This document shows positions 1 through 10,259 of a stretch of DNA of 64,000 nucleotides, piece after piece. Under the pieces are notes generated by a model. It saw only the letters and a list, made by a program, of their open reading frames with translations. It searched no databases and was not told the origin of the DNA. Made by a program: the position numbers and the translations under genes. The stretch comes from Carallia brachiata (lineage: Eukaryota > Streptophyta > Magnoliopsida > Malpighiales > Rhizophoraceae). Location: NCBI GenBank assembly GCA_021464245.1, contig JADCRB010000026.1:3882187-3946186 (forward strand), written 5' to 3'. Positions within the stretch are counted from its first letter, which is position 1, and each line of letters opens with the position of its first letter.

Positions 1-340
1 TTGACAATAAAGACTTTATTCTGAGCTGTCTTCCGTTCATACAAACTGGCCAATTTATCCCACAAGACCTTCGCATTAGTCTCCTGAGACACATGGTGAA
101 ACACACTGTTATCAATCCATTGCCGAATCATACCGACAGTTTTTCTGTTCAGTCTCTCCCATTCTTTCTCGCATCCTTGTCTGTTGGTTTGGCTTTATCT
201 CCTTCTATAGGGTCATACAAATCCCTACAAAAGAGAATATCCTCCATCCTCGGCTTCCATATCGAATAATTGGAGGCTGTCAATTTAAACATGCTGGTAC
301 TACTTCTTCCATTTAATTAATCCCAAACACAGAACCCAAA
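1..340 (-). mobile_element. Copia-type retrotransposon gag, 5' fragment, frameshifted
   Basis: Read on the minus strand just inside the LTR and primer-binding site, this encodes the usual start of plant Copia gag. There is a Met-Phe-Lys-Leu-Thr stretch, then an Asn-Tyr-x-x-Trp-Lys motif, then a region with Trp-Asp-Lys-Leu and Leu-Tyr-Glu typical of the UBN2/gag-polypeptide domain. The reading frame changes at least twice: near 305-315, where the nearest ATG is out of frame with the conserved part, and near 160-165, where a stop is met in the first frame. The rest of the element (protease, integrase, reverse transcriptase, second LTR) lies beyond the left edge. The copy looks non-functional, at least in gag. 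Confidence 0.8.
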
Positions 341-352
341 GCTCTGATACCA
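341..352 (-). other. Primer-binding site (initiator tRNA-Met)
   Basis: On the minus strand this reads TGGTATCAGAGC, the standard plant Copia primer-binding site complementary to the 3' end of initiator tRNA-Met. One base separates it from the LTR end at 354, the normal arrangement. Confidence 0.93.
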
Positions 353-353
353 C

Positions 354-1162
354 TGTTGGGGAAAGGATATGATCACAATAATACTGATATCAACACAGCA
401 ACCAAACAGGCCGGTCCCGGATCTGTCCTCTTTCCCTACGGATTAATAAATAGACAGGATACTAATTTCACCAGTACCAACAATCACCAACCAAGCAGCA
501 ATAATCAGCAGAAAAATAATAATATCGAGACACCAGAATTTTTACGTGGAAAACTCCCCGATATGGAGAGAAAAACCACGGGACGCTAGTCCAGCAAAAC
601 TTCCACTATGTAATGGGATCACAGTACAGTCTTTCCAGTACACAACCAGAGTTCACCTATACGTACTAGAAATTCATCAAGAAACACATTCTTGGTTCAC
701 CAATTCTCTACAATATCATCACACAGACGATATGCTACCAGAAAACGAAACAATCTCACCAAATGGTGGAACTACAGTAGAACCCGGAGGGACTAATGGA
801 AGATCTGAACCGTTGGATGTGTAGAGCACGTTCTCAGGATGAACATACTGAAAAATGGGCTCGATCGGAGCAAAATCCACCGTTGGATCTTCTGGAATGG
901 CTCCCTTTCTTCTTCCTCTTCTTCTTCCCCGAGCTCCTCCTTCTCTCTTCTGGTTTTTCAATTTTTATTTTCTCTCTCTTCCTATCTCACACGACAGCCA
1001 CACCTCTTTCTTCTTATCTTTCCTTTTTCTTCTTTCTTTATTCTTTTTCTCTCTCCATTGTCTCCCACTCTCTCAATTCTTTATTCTTCATTTTTCTTAT
1101 TTTATTCCCACTCACTCTCTCTCTCCATTATTTATTCTTCTTTATTTGGGGTTGACCCCACA
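354..1162 (-). mobile_element. 5' LTR of the Copia element
   Basis: About 809 bp bounded by short inverted ends: TGTTGGGG at 354 and CCCCACA ending at 1162, so on the minus strand it begins TGTGGGG and ends CCCCAACA. One edge abuts the primer-binding site. The other meets unrelated DNA, so the 5-bp target duplication would start at 1163, but its partner is outside the window. The part at about 894-1140 is strongly pyrimidine-rich on the plus strand. Open frames here are low-complexity Ser/Phe/Leu products and are not genes. Confidence 0.8.
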
Positions 1163-2600
1163 ATATGAATGCCAAAATTACAGATGACATAAACTGGATG
1201 CCTTTATTCTTTTAATTGCCAAACAATATGATTCATGTTTGTGCTCCAAAGCGTTTGTGACATTAAAGTTTAAAGTATATGGTTCTGGTTCTCTGGGACT
1301 CTGTCATCACAGAATTCCTTCTCATCTAAGCTTGTAGCTTCTGGAACTTGTCTGGAGGCTCCATGTGTGATTGATGTTAAATCTCAGGTATGATTGCCAA
1401 ACAATATTGTGCTTTTACTGATATGAGATTCCAGTTTTTATACATTTCAAGAACTTTATGAATCATTAGTGTGCCGCTTCCATGTTCATTGTAGTTGATT
1501 TTTGTGCTCTGAATGCAGGTTAAAAAACAGCAGATATTTGTGTCTTCCTGTTATTTCGTTCAATTTGGAGTCACTTTTTATCATGCATGGAATGCTTCTA
1601 CATATGGATAAGACACCATTTTTTTTTTTTAATTAAACGTTACAAGATAAGACACTAATTTTTATTGTGAATGATGCGGCGAGCAAATAAATGCAAGATG
1701 TTGGAAAAGACACATGTTTGCTGATTCTACAGTCTATCATATAAGAACCGCCTTTCTTGCCTTGAAGCGTCGTCATATCCCGCACTCCTCCAATTTCTGA
1801 TCCTCAATGGCCTCTCTCCTTTTCGCAAACACCTATCTCCCACTTGGTTTTCACCCCTATCATGTATCGCTTTTTTACCGCTCTTTTTAAATTTCTCGTC
1901 TGTTGCATTCTTGAATGCCATTGATCTTGTTATTGAACTTATAACCTTTCCCTTTTTTTTTTTCTCCTTGCTCCCTCTCGCCATCTTGGTGGCAAAATGA
2001 TCTGGGGAACAGGAGAGAACGAAACTTCAACATCGACTACTTGGGAGTCGGGACTCGGGCTTTGCTGGTTCTTTGTTTTCCTCTCTGTTTAAGGGCCGGC
2101 CTGGCGATTAATTTCGGCCCCAAATTTTCGCGGGTTTGTCGATGGATGAATTTTGTGGGTTTTCTTTTTGGATTCGAGAACAATGGGTCTCGGAGTCTGT
2201 GGGGTGATAATCGGCGACTCATCATGCGTTAATGGAGCATTTGTGTGAGTTCGAAATTGCAGGGACTTAATAATTGGGTTGGGCTTTGGTAATTGAGTTG
2301 GTTTGAGCCCGTAATAGTTAGGCCTCTAATAAGCCGACCCACGGCAACCACCTCCCGAGAGTCAGGATGCCAATTTTGTTAAGGATTTGGATTCGGCGTG
2401 CACAACTCCATGTGGAGTTTACTTGCGAGTTGTAGGATCAAATGTACCCACCAGACTTCAAGCCCATATCCGACTTCTAGTGGACCAAAAGAACTTTTAA
2501 TTTTACAGAACCATTTTGTGGGCCTGAGTTGCCGGAGATTGGAAGGCCACGGGTTTTAGGCTCCTAAAAAATTTGAGCACACCGGCGGCTTCGGCCCTCC
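1163..2600. other. Intergenic, no gene recognised
   Basis: Between the Copia LTR and the SINE-like element I see AT-rich DNA with a T-run near 1618-1630 and a more GC-balanced part at 2030-2240. Small frames occur there (2041-2232 plus, 1727-1984 minus) but no recognisable domain. Confidence 0.5.
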
Positions 2601-2631
2601 CTTTCGACAAAAAAAAAAAAAATTGGGCACA

Positions 2632-2783
2632 CTACAGTGGTCTAGCTATAGCCCGAGGTGAGGGTTCGAACCCCTGCCTGTCCCATAGCTTCCCTCCAAC
2701 CCCCCCCCCCTCCCAACATGCTCTAGTGTGAGCTCCTAACTATTAGGCCAACAGACCCAAAAAAAAAAAAAAAAAAAAAAAAG
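2632..2783 (+). mobile_element. SINE-like tRNA-derived retroelement fragment
   Basis: A Pol III B-box-like GGTTCGAACC at 2663-2672, a possible degenerate A box just upstream (TAGC at about 2643), a C-rich body and a long A-tail at about 2760-2783 suggest a tRNA-derived SINE. A-to-B spacing is shorter than usual, so it may be deleted. Flanking GGCACAC and GAGCACA resemble each other but are not a convincing target duplication. Confidence 0.45.
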
Positions 2784-3141
2784 AGCACAAGCAACCAACA
2801 TGTAAAACATTTGTGGGATTTGAGCGCGACAGGCACCTTCATGACAATTAACGTAAGAACTCTTGGTGTTATCTACAATATGCTATAATTTCGGCGCCTC
2901 AGATAATTGCACATCTTGATCAAAGGAACTAAACTATTAATTTGAGGCTTCCATCTCTTAAACGACGTCCTCTACATAACTGGCATTATGAATGCATGTT
3001 CATGACATTAGATCTTACAAGGCCTCTTGTGTTGATGGTACAGTAAATTGCATGATTTGTTACGTGCGCGGCTGATGCACTCTGGTATCCGTAAAGTCTT
3101 AAGTGGCACTCTTTGAGTGACGATGCATATATAAAATAAAT

Positions 3142-6055
3142 TTATGCTAATTGCAGGGCTTCCTCACGCTTGATGTCAAACACCTTGATGAGCACCTCCT
3201 CCACAACCTAATTATGTTAGAATCAGACACAACAATATAAGTTCACTATTTACCATTGCGTTTATTATGAAAAAGGATCTAAACAAAGGTAATTTTGCCT
3301 TGTCACAAAAATTAATAAGTTGCAGGATGAAGTAGTAAAGTTGCAGGATGTCCAAAAACAGACATAATCTACCTTGTCTGGGGTAGAGGCACCAGATGTT
3401 ACACCAATTGTGATGGGACCTTTTGGTAGCCAGTTCTCCTTCTCAATCAGCTCCCCATGCTGTAAAGGTAAAATATATAAGCAAAGTGGGAGGTGAAACA
3501 ATGAGAAACAAGACGCTTTAAGAAACGGTAACATGAGTATTAGAGCATACATTCAACTTATAAGCTATCTTATTTCCTGGACCTATCCTCCGTTCACTGT
3601 CAATCCAATATGAAGGAATTCCTCGGAGTTCGGCAATTTCTTGAAGGTGCGAGGTATTGCTCGAGTTCCACCCCCCAACAACTAACATAAGATCCAACTT
3701 TTCCTCCACCAACTTATACATTGCATCTTGTCGCTCCTACAAAATATCCATATGAAGTTGAAATTTAGCATAAGATGCTGAATAACTTATTAGCACATTA
3801 CTGTTTGGAACAGCGCATTATATAGTTTTTTATTAATTCAAAAGAAGACTGCTAATGGGCACTATAATTCTCCCAAAAAAGAAATGGAGAATTAAAAGTT
3901 TTAAGTGAGAAAAACCAGGAAATCTTGTAGAATGCAAGTATTTCCGTACATTGCTGATACAAGAAAAAGAAAAAAAAATAGAAAAACTAAATAAGGGAAT
4001 TACTTGAGTTGCATCACAAATGGTGTTGAAGCTTATGAAGTGGTCATTAACGTTCTCCACACCATATTTACGCATCATGGCCTTCTCAACCAATTTCCCT
4101 ATAAATCCAAAAAAAAAAAAAAAAACATGATTAAACATCAAAAACAACAATTTCCTAAATGGGATGGAATGACCAAAGAAATTAAATTTACCAATCTCTT
4201 CTGTTTCTCCCTTAAGCATTGTAGTTTGATTTGCAATACCCAATTTAACCAAGTCAACATCTGGATCAAATCCCTTTGAAACTGCATATTTAAATTTCTG
4301 CAAGCATACCAACAATTAATTCATAAACTTTGGCAGGGGATCCAGGTACCTAGTAGCAGTTAACAGAAGGTATAATATCTACCTCTAGAAATTCTTCTTT
4401 GGTTGAGCTAGAACCATTTAGTCCACCGCCAAGAATGTAATCACACACATACATTGCCTGTACAAATCAAAAACTTATTATAATATTAAGAAAATATTAA
4501 AGAAAATTCTTTCCTTGTATTTGCATTAAAAACACAAAAAGAAATATCATCGCAGAACTTGACACATAACGTATAAAAAGGTTGAAACTTTATGCACATA
4601 TACCTCTTTCATATCCTTCACAATGATGTATTTTCCTGCAAAAGAAGCAGTTGCAATAGTTTCTTCATGGGCGTATTTACCGTGGATGATTGATGTGTAG
4701 TCTCCTTTCTTGTGCTTCTCAACACTATTCCACACCTGGCACACGAGTTTTGATAGTAAATATGTCATAAACAGGCACATATATGTGAGTGAAACAGGCA
4801 AAAATGACAGATTACAAGTCCTAAAGTTATCCCAACAGCTGATAATACCTTAGATACCCAAGGGCAAGTTGTATCAACAATTTGAACACTTTTGTCACTC
4901 AAAGTCAACATCTCATCCACGGCGGCTCCAAAAGCAGGCAAGATCACCACATCACCTTTGTTCACAACCTCAAACATTTTCTTGCCCTCCTCAACTGGAA
5001 TGTTCTCAACTTCCATCTCCTCTAAACGCTGCAAGCAAGACCAAACAAATAATTCAGCATCAAACAAATTAAATCACAAAACTGTTTAAATGGGCCACCA
5101 CAAACAAAGCATAAGATAACAGGAGCAATTAACTAGGCAGTTCTGCTGCCGTTAGGCTCAACCGTCTAGGAGGATTCAAAATCAAAGCTCAAAGATAAAC
5201 CACTGAATATACGTTCAATTTCTGGGATCAATCTTACCAATCCATCAAGTACGAAAGAAAATGGCTAAAGCTTATATCAACAGACCTTATTAACAGTCGG
5301 GTTGTGAATGATCTCGTTAGTAATCCATATCTTTTCATCCGGAAACTGTTTTCTCGCTTCATAGGCAATCTGGACAGCCCGCTCAACACCCCAGCAAAAG
5401 CCATATGCCTCTGCCAACTTCACTGTAACATTTCCCCATGTATACTGATTCCCGTTCTCCTTCAAAGTCTTTATGATATCACCTGCAATTCCCCCAACAA
5501 AATAGTTCAATTTCATTTTCTAAGTTCAAGCTTATGCATATTATTGAATCAGATCATTGAATGAGAAAATCATTGAAAATAATCAGCTTCGGTTACAGAG
5601 AAACAGAAGGAAATGACAGCAGAAACTAAGAACTAAATTCAACATTCCAGAGCAGTTGGAAGCTGAATATGTCAAAATAAAGTCAAAACCTTTTTCAAAA
5701 TTTAAGTTTATTTTCCGTAATTTTCGCGGGAACCAAACAGAATCCAAAAACTGAGACTCAACAACGCTCAAAATCAGTTCAGAGAGTTCTTACTGGTATA
5801 TTCGCGGTTCATGAGCTCGAGAGTCTCTTCCTTGTGTCCAAACCCTCTCCGATTATAATTCTTGCTCCGCGTCAAGTTATGCCGGAACACCTTGGCGTCA
5901 AAGTCCGAATCCACCGCCACGGAGACGGCGGATGAGTCATCGCCGCCAACACATCGGACAGAGAAGGTCTTCCGGCGAGGGAAAGAGGCGCGGTTCTCTC
6001 CGGAAAGGAGGTCGGCGCAGAGAGAGACGCGGCAGAGTTGCAGAGAGATGGCCAT
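3142..6055 (-). CDS. ISPH: 4-hydroxy-3-methylbut-2-enyl diphosphate reductase, chloroplastic (IspH/HDR)
   Basis: Final enzyme of the plastid MEP isoprenoid pathway. It reduces HMBPP to IPP and DMAPP with a [4Fe-4S] cluster. Ten exons on the minus strand: 6055-5794, 5482-5286, 5028-4849, 4735-4604, 4457-4383, 4297-4192, 4098-4004, 3736-3551, 3459-3373, 3207-3142. Joined they give 461 codons, close to the roughly 466-residue plant proteins. All junctions are GT-AG and in phase. Residues 1 to about 40 are Ser/Arg-rich and fit a chloroplast transit peptide. The three cluster cysteines are visible: C117 in [10 protein letters not shown]208 in TTCPW, C345 in ICDATQ. The HGKYAHEET catalytic segment and the SGASTPDKV tail are also present. 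The Met at 6055 (MAISLQ) was chosen because homologues start there; an in-frame Met at 6091 would add 12 residues. The gene looks intact. Confidence 0.96.
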
Positions 6056-6303
6056 GGCTGGCGCAGAGGCAAGAAAGACAGGCAGGCGCACGTTAAGGGA
6101 GAGTGTGGAGAGAATGGTGCGAGTGCACAGGCCGTGCGAATTTTATTTGACTGGGACTCGTTATTCAATCTCGTGTAGCATATTTTTCTCGCTTTCTTTT
6201 TTTTTTTTTTAATTTTTATGGCAGCCTGCGCGCGCCTTTTGTCGTTAATTGAAAGGTACCGGCATGTGGAATGGAGACTTGCGATTCCAAACAAGGTTAT
6301 TGG

Positions 6304-6856
6304 CTGCTAAATAGACGTGTTAAAAAATATCTAATTTGAAAATTTATTTGAATTTATCTAAAAAAATTAGTCAGTAATTTGATTTTTTAACTCGAATGTA
6401 AAAGTGATCTAACTCAAAAATGACTGAAAAATTTAGAGTTGGATTCGGGTCACTGTTGGATTAAAAAAAAAATAAAATAATGAAATTTTTTTGACTTTTT
6501 ACCTTTAACTTATCTTTTTTAAGTACTAATTAGTAACATTTTTACAAAATATAGATATATATATATATATATATATGATATAAAAACTAAATTTAAACAT
6601 TTAGTTCATTATAAAAATAAATTTTAAATTTAATTAAAATATTTTATCTTAGTGAAAAATGACTTAAAAAAATAATGATTCAGTATTAATTCGACCTAAA
6701 TACGGTCTGAATCCAACCTAAATTTGAAACGACTCAACCTGAACTCGAATCGAATGTAACGTAACCTGAAAATAATCTAATAAAAAATAACTCAAACTGA
6801 AAACGACTCAACCCGAACTTGACTCAACTCAACTTTTTGACACCTCTACTACTAAA
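6304..6856. mobile_element. Non-autonomous hAT-like DNA transposon with 8-bp target duplication
   Basis: The element spans 6312-6848 (537 bp). Its left end reads TAGACGTGTTAAAAA. The right end, reverse-complemented, reads TAGAGGTGTCAAAAA, giving 13 of 15 matching terminal bases. It is flanked by CTGCTAAA (6304-6311) and CTACTAAA (6849-6856), an 8-bp direct repeat with one mismatch. An 8-bp duplication and TAGRGGTG-like ends are hallmarks of the hAT superfamily. The interior is AT-rich, has no transposase frame, and contains an (AT)n run near 6551-6575 and repeated ACTCAAC/AACTCGA-like words. Confidence 0.72.
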
Positions 6857-6890
6857 TGACCAAAAATTTATTATTTTGTACTATTTGATT

Positions 6891-6899
6891 GCGCGCGCG

Positions 6900-6947
<48 letters not shown>
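6891..6947. repeat. Compound microsatellite (GC)n(AC)n(AT)n(AG)n
   Basis: Four abutting dinucleotide tracts: GC at 6891-6900, AC at 6901-6910, AT at 6911-6930, AG at 6931-6947. Confidence 0.97.
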
Positions 6948-6949
6948 AA

Positions 6950-8456
6950 TATAGATTGTTTCGTTACATAAATAAATATCGTTGTACTGAATTATTGTAA
7001 GAACATATTTTAAGAGTCCAACACAAATTAGGTTTAAACTTACCACCTAATTTTATACGAATTATTGTTATATGTGGACATGATACCGGTGGTTAGGTCA
7101 GCACGTTACCAATTTTTTATATTTAAAACCAATCTGTTTTCTTTATTTCATTTTAATTAGTAAAAACCTTACTGGGTTTAGTTCGTTGTTTGGAATTCAA
7201 AAGGGACGACGCTGTTAGAGTTTCGTTTTTTGACGACAAACTGGCAGACAATTCGACGTCGTCACACTTTGCTCATATGGTGCTCCTGTGGTGGCGAGTT
7301 TTAGATTTTTCGGGACGTTGTTGATAGTGGACGCCGGTGATAATCATTTATTCACGTCTTTATCAAAAACTCCTATTAAAACCTCCATTACACTGATATT
7401 GATCACTAATTGATATTGTTAAACTAGTTTGGTTAATCGATCTTGACAATTAAAAAGAAAACGTGTTTAACTCACGCGAGCTTGGATAATGAATCGCGGT
7501 CCACGTGTTTCAGGTTTTCAATAATAATCAATTGTATTAGTACAAGTGTACAACCATGGAACAATTAGCACATGTACAGGCTATGAAACACATGCATGAT
7601 GTTATCATTTCATCTTCTCTGTAACCTAGCTAACGCGGAAGAGTCATAAACTGTCAGCATTTTAACACGTAATCTAATATAATTTTTTCTGATAGATTTA
7701 TAATCTAAGATGCTATCTCATCTTGTTAATCTATTTTACGATTGACAAAAACAAGAAAAGAAATTCACCGCCGAGAGTTGGTGTGGTATACGTTGGTGGG
7801 CCATTTACTTGGACATAGAACAGTAGAGAAGTCACGTCTGCTCTGCTGCTCCACCCAAATGTGTGCATCCAGCATCACGGTTCAAACTAGCCACCCAGAG
7901 TCCCCATCACTCACTCCACGTTCACATGCGAACAATAGAAAATAAAAATGGAACACAACTAATTTTCGTTTTATTTTATTTTAAATATCAAGAATACCCT
8001 AAACAACTTCATTTTTGTTTTTTTCTGTTTATCAACTGAAAGGGGTGTTTGCAGGAATTTTACTTGTCGACAAGTAAAAAGACCGTAAACAGCTTCATTT
8101 TACTTGCTGACATTTATTACACTTAACATACAGGTGAGGTTAGGCAACGAGCGGCACACAATGAATACTTTTAAAATATTATCCCAAACTTTCATTGTCG
8201 GAGTGATGATAAAACATTTTTTCTACTTAGAATACCAATCTTGGCGGCCATATTTTATTACTTGATACAGAGCATATTGTACACCGTTGTGGACTCTCTC
8301 TCTCTCTCTGCGTGACGTGGGGGTTAAGGAGAAACCAATATTAGTCAAAACATTTGAATGAAGAGCGTACTTGGGACAGACCAGATACAATTATATATGC
8401 TAACTAAATTATAAATGCGAACTTGGCTGAGTCAAGAATTGAAAACAAGTTATTCC

Positions 8457-8490
<34 letters not shown>

Positions 8491-8834
8491 GCCAAAGAAG
8501 ACAATTACTTGCCCAGTTCGGCTAATCATTAAGCATATTCAAGGTCCAAGATATTTGGATTGGAGTAAAATTTCCAATATTTACAATTGGGACATGCTGG
8601 AGATTTATTAATAATCACAGAAAGGCGGACAATAAATCTTTATATTGAGTTTAGTTACAGAAAAGTGGGCATAATAATAGATATACGATATATCAAAATT
8701 TTATTAAAAATTTTAATTTTGGGGCCAATAAATGAAATTAAATATGAATTAAATTTTATTTAATGTCTCTTTATTAATGAGCACAGGAGCCCATGAGAAT
8801 GGAGTGGAAGTTGAACTGATGTTCAAAACCTCCC

Positions 8835-8865
<31 letters not shown>

Positions 8866-10030
8866 ACCCCTCTATGGGGCAGGGATTCACTCATTTATCT
8901 TGCATCTCCGCGTAGCCTCTTTGAGCATTGAGCAATTATCATCCATTTGAATTTCACATTCATTTGCATATCACATAAAAGGCCCTGTGCAGCATACCCG
9001 ACTTAGAGCCTATATTCCTACAGGCCGGACCACTTCATGGATGTTATCAAATCACAGCAAAAGAACAAACAAGAAATAAAAAAATCAACCTTGAAAAATT
9101 AACCATTCATATTCATATTCAAAAGGCTTTTTTTTGTTTTTTGTCTTAAAAATAAGAGTCAAAGTCTTCTAAAAAATAAATACGTGAAGAGAGACGAGAA
9201 TTGAACGTCTGCAAGAAGCAATAAACACCTCTTTGATACACAGGAGACACAGAGGCTGCATTAGCTACCCCTGAGAGTGGAAGTTGGCCACAAGCCACCT
9301 TTCGTTTTGGCCCACTAATTTTGTAATCGCTGATTGTTGTATCTACTATCTAGAATGAATTCGTGGACCAAGATTTCGCCAGGAAGGTGACCAGGCGAAT
9401 GGCTTCTACCATTATTGGGCTTCCTACTTCGGACCCACTTGGGCACAATAAAAACTTTCTCCTGCCCAATATATTTGGGCCCTTCACAAGTTGCTCATGG
9501 ACTTGGACTTCATTCGGCCCATAGGCCCCACCAGTGAAGACGGCCTAGATGGGGTTTATCTGGGGTCTGTCCAAAGGTTGAGGTGTAAATTTCTGACAAG
9601 GGCACATCCTCTTTGTTTTATTCAATTATTCAATTGTATATAGAATTTTATTATTCTTTTAAAATTATTTAAATGTTAATTAAAATTAACAAAATTTTTT
9701 ATAAAATTTTTTAAAAATTTAAATTAATTAATTAAAAAAATAATAATTTAAAAGATTGAAAGTTCAAATCTGAGCAATAATCTCTTTAACTTATTACGTA
9801 ACATAATTAATTACTCTTTATTAAATAGTATTCAATATTTCAACACAATCTAAAATATTATATCATGTACAGTATAATATTATTTTGTGATTTCACACAC
9901 AATATTAATAAACTTTTTTTTTTTTTTGGCGAAATTATAAACTTAAATTTACTGAAAGCCCAACCGAAATCAGAAAGGCACAGACAACAATTGTACTGAA
10001 AATTTCCACCTTTCCTCTTTCTCTCTCTCT
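6950..10030. other. Intergenic, AT-rich; microsatellites and homopolymers only
   Basis: No gene recognised. It holds an (AT)n tract at about 8460-8487, a 24-C run followed by 11 A (8832-8866), and a GC-balanced but non-coding part around 9300-9600. Short frames such as 7742-7945 have no recognisable domain. Confidence 0.55.
8832..8866. repeat. Homopolymer tract C24-A11
   Basis: Twenty-four consecutive C (8832-8855) followed by eleven A. The minus strand is a G24 run able in principle to form a G-quadruplex. Length in an assembly is unreliable. Confidence 0.9.
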
Positions 10031-10060
10031 CTCTCGCTCTCTTCGCTCCTCGATGCTTCA

Positions 10061-10070
10061 GCTATAAAGC
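10061..10070 (+). promoter_or_regulatory. TATA box of the ARIADNE-like gene
   Basis: GCTATAAAGC lies about 190 bp before the ATG at 10260, just after a CT-rich stretch (10015-10050) common near plant start sites. Transcription would begin near 10095. Confidence 0.55.
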
Positions 10071-10136
10071 CTCGTCTCCGACTCTCCTTTCTCGACGTCC
10101 GGCAGCCTCGATCTCGCCGGGAATTGGCCTCCGATC

Positions 10137-10178
10137 ATGGGATTCGATTCAAGATTCGACTCCACGCACACACATTAA
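10137..10178 (+). CDS. Candidate upstream ORF (13 codons plus stop) in the ARIADNE-like 5' leader
   Basis: If transcription starts about 30 bp after the TATA box, the leader contains this ATG before the main start at 10260. It encodes 13 residues (M, then GFDSRFDSTHTH) and stops 81 bp before the main ATG. It could dampen translation of the main frame. Whether the transcript includes it is inferred, not shown. Confidence 0.35.
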   Translation: MGFDSRFDSTHTH

Positions 10179-10259
10179 ATTAACTTAGGCGTGCACCCTC
10201 TTCACGCGGAAAAATTATAATCTTTGTGGGCATAAAGTATAATTATTTGATAATAATCG

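Noticed and set aside
839..1187. Three overlapping Ser/Phe/Leu-rich plus-strand frames
   Set aside because: Products of the pyrimidine-rich part of the Copia LTR, not genes.
1727..1984. Minus-strand 85-codon frame, rich in Lys, starting MARGSKEKKKKGK
   Set aside because: Vague resemblance to the start of a type I MADS domain, but the key residues and spacing do not line up and no other part of a MADS gene is near.
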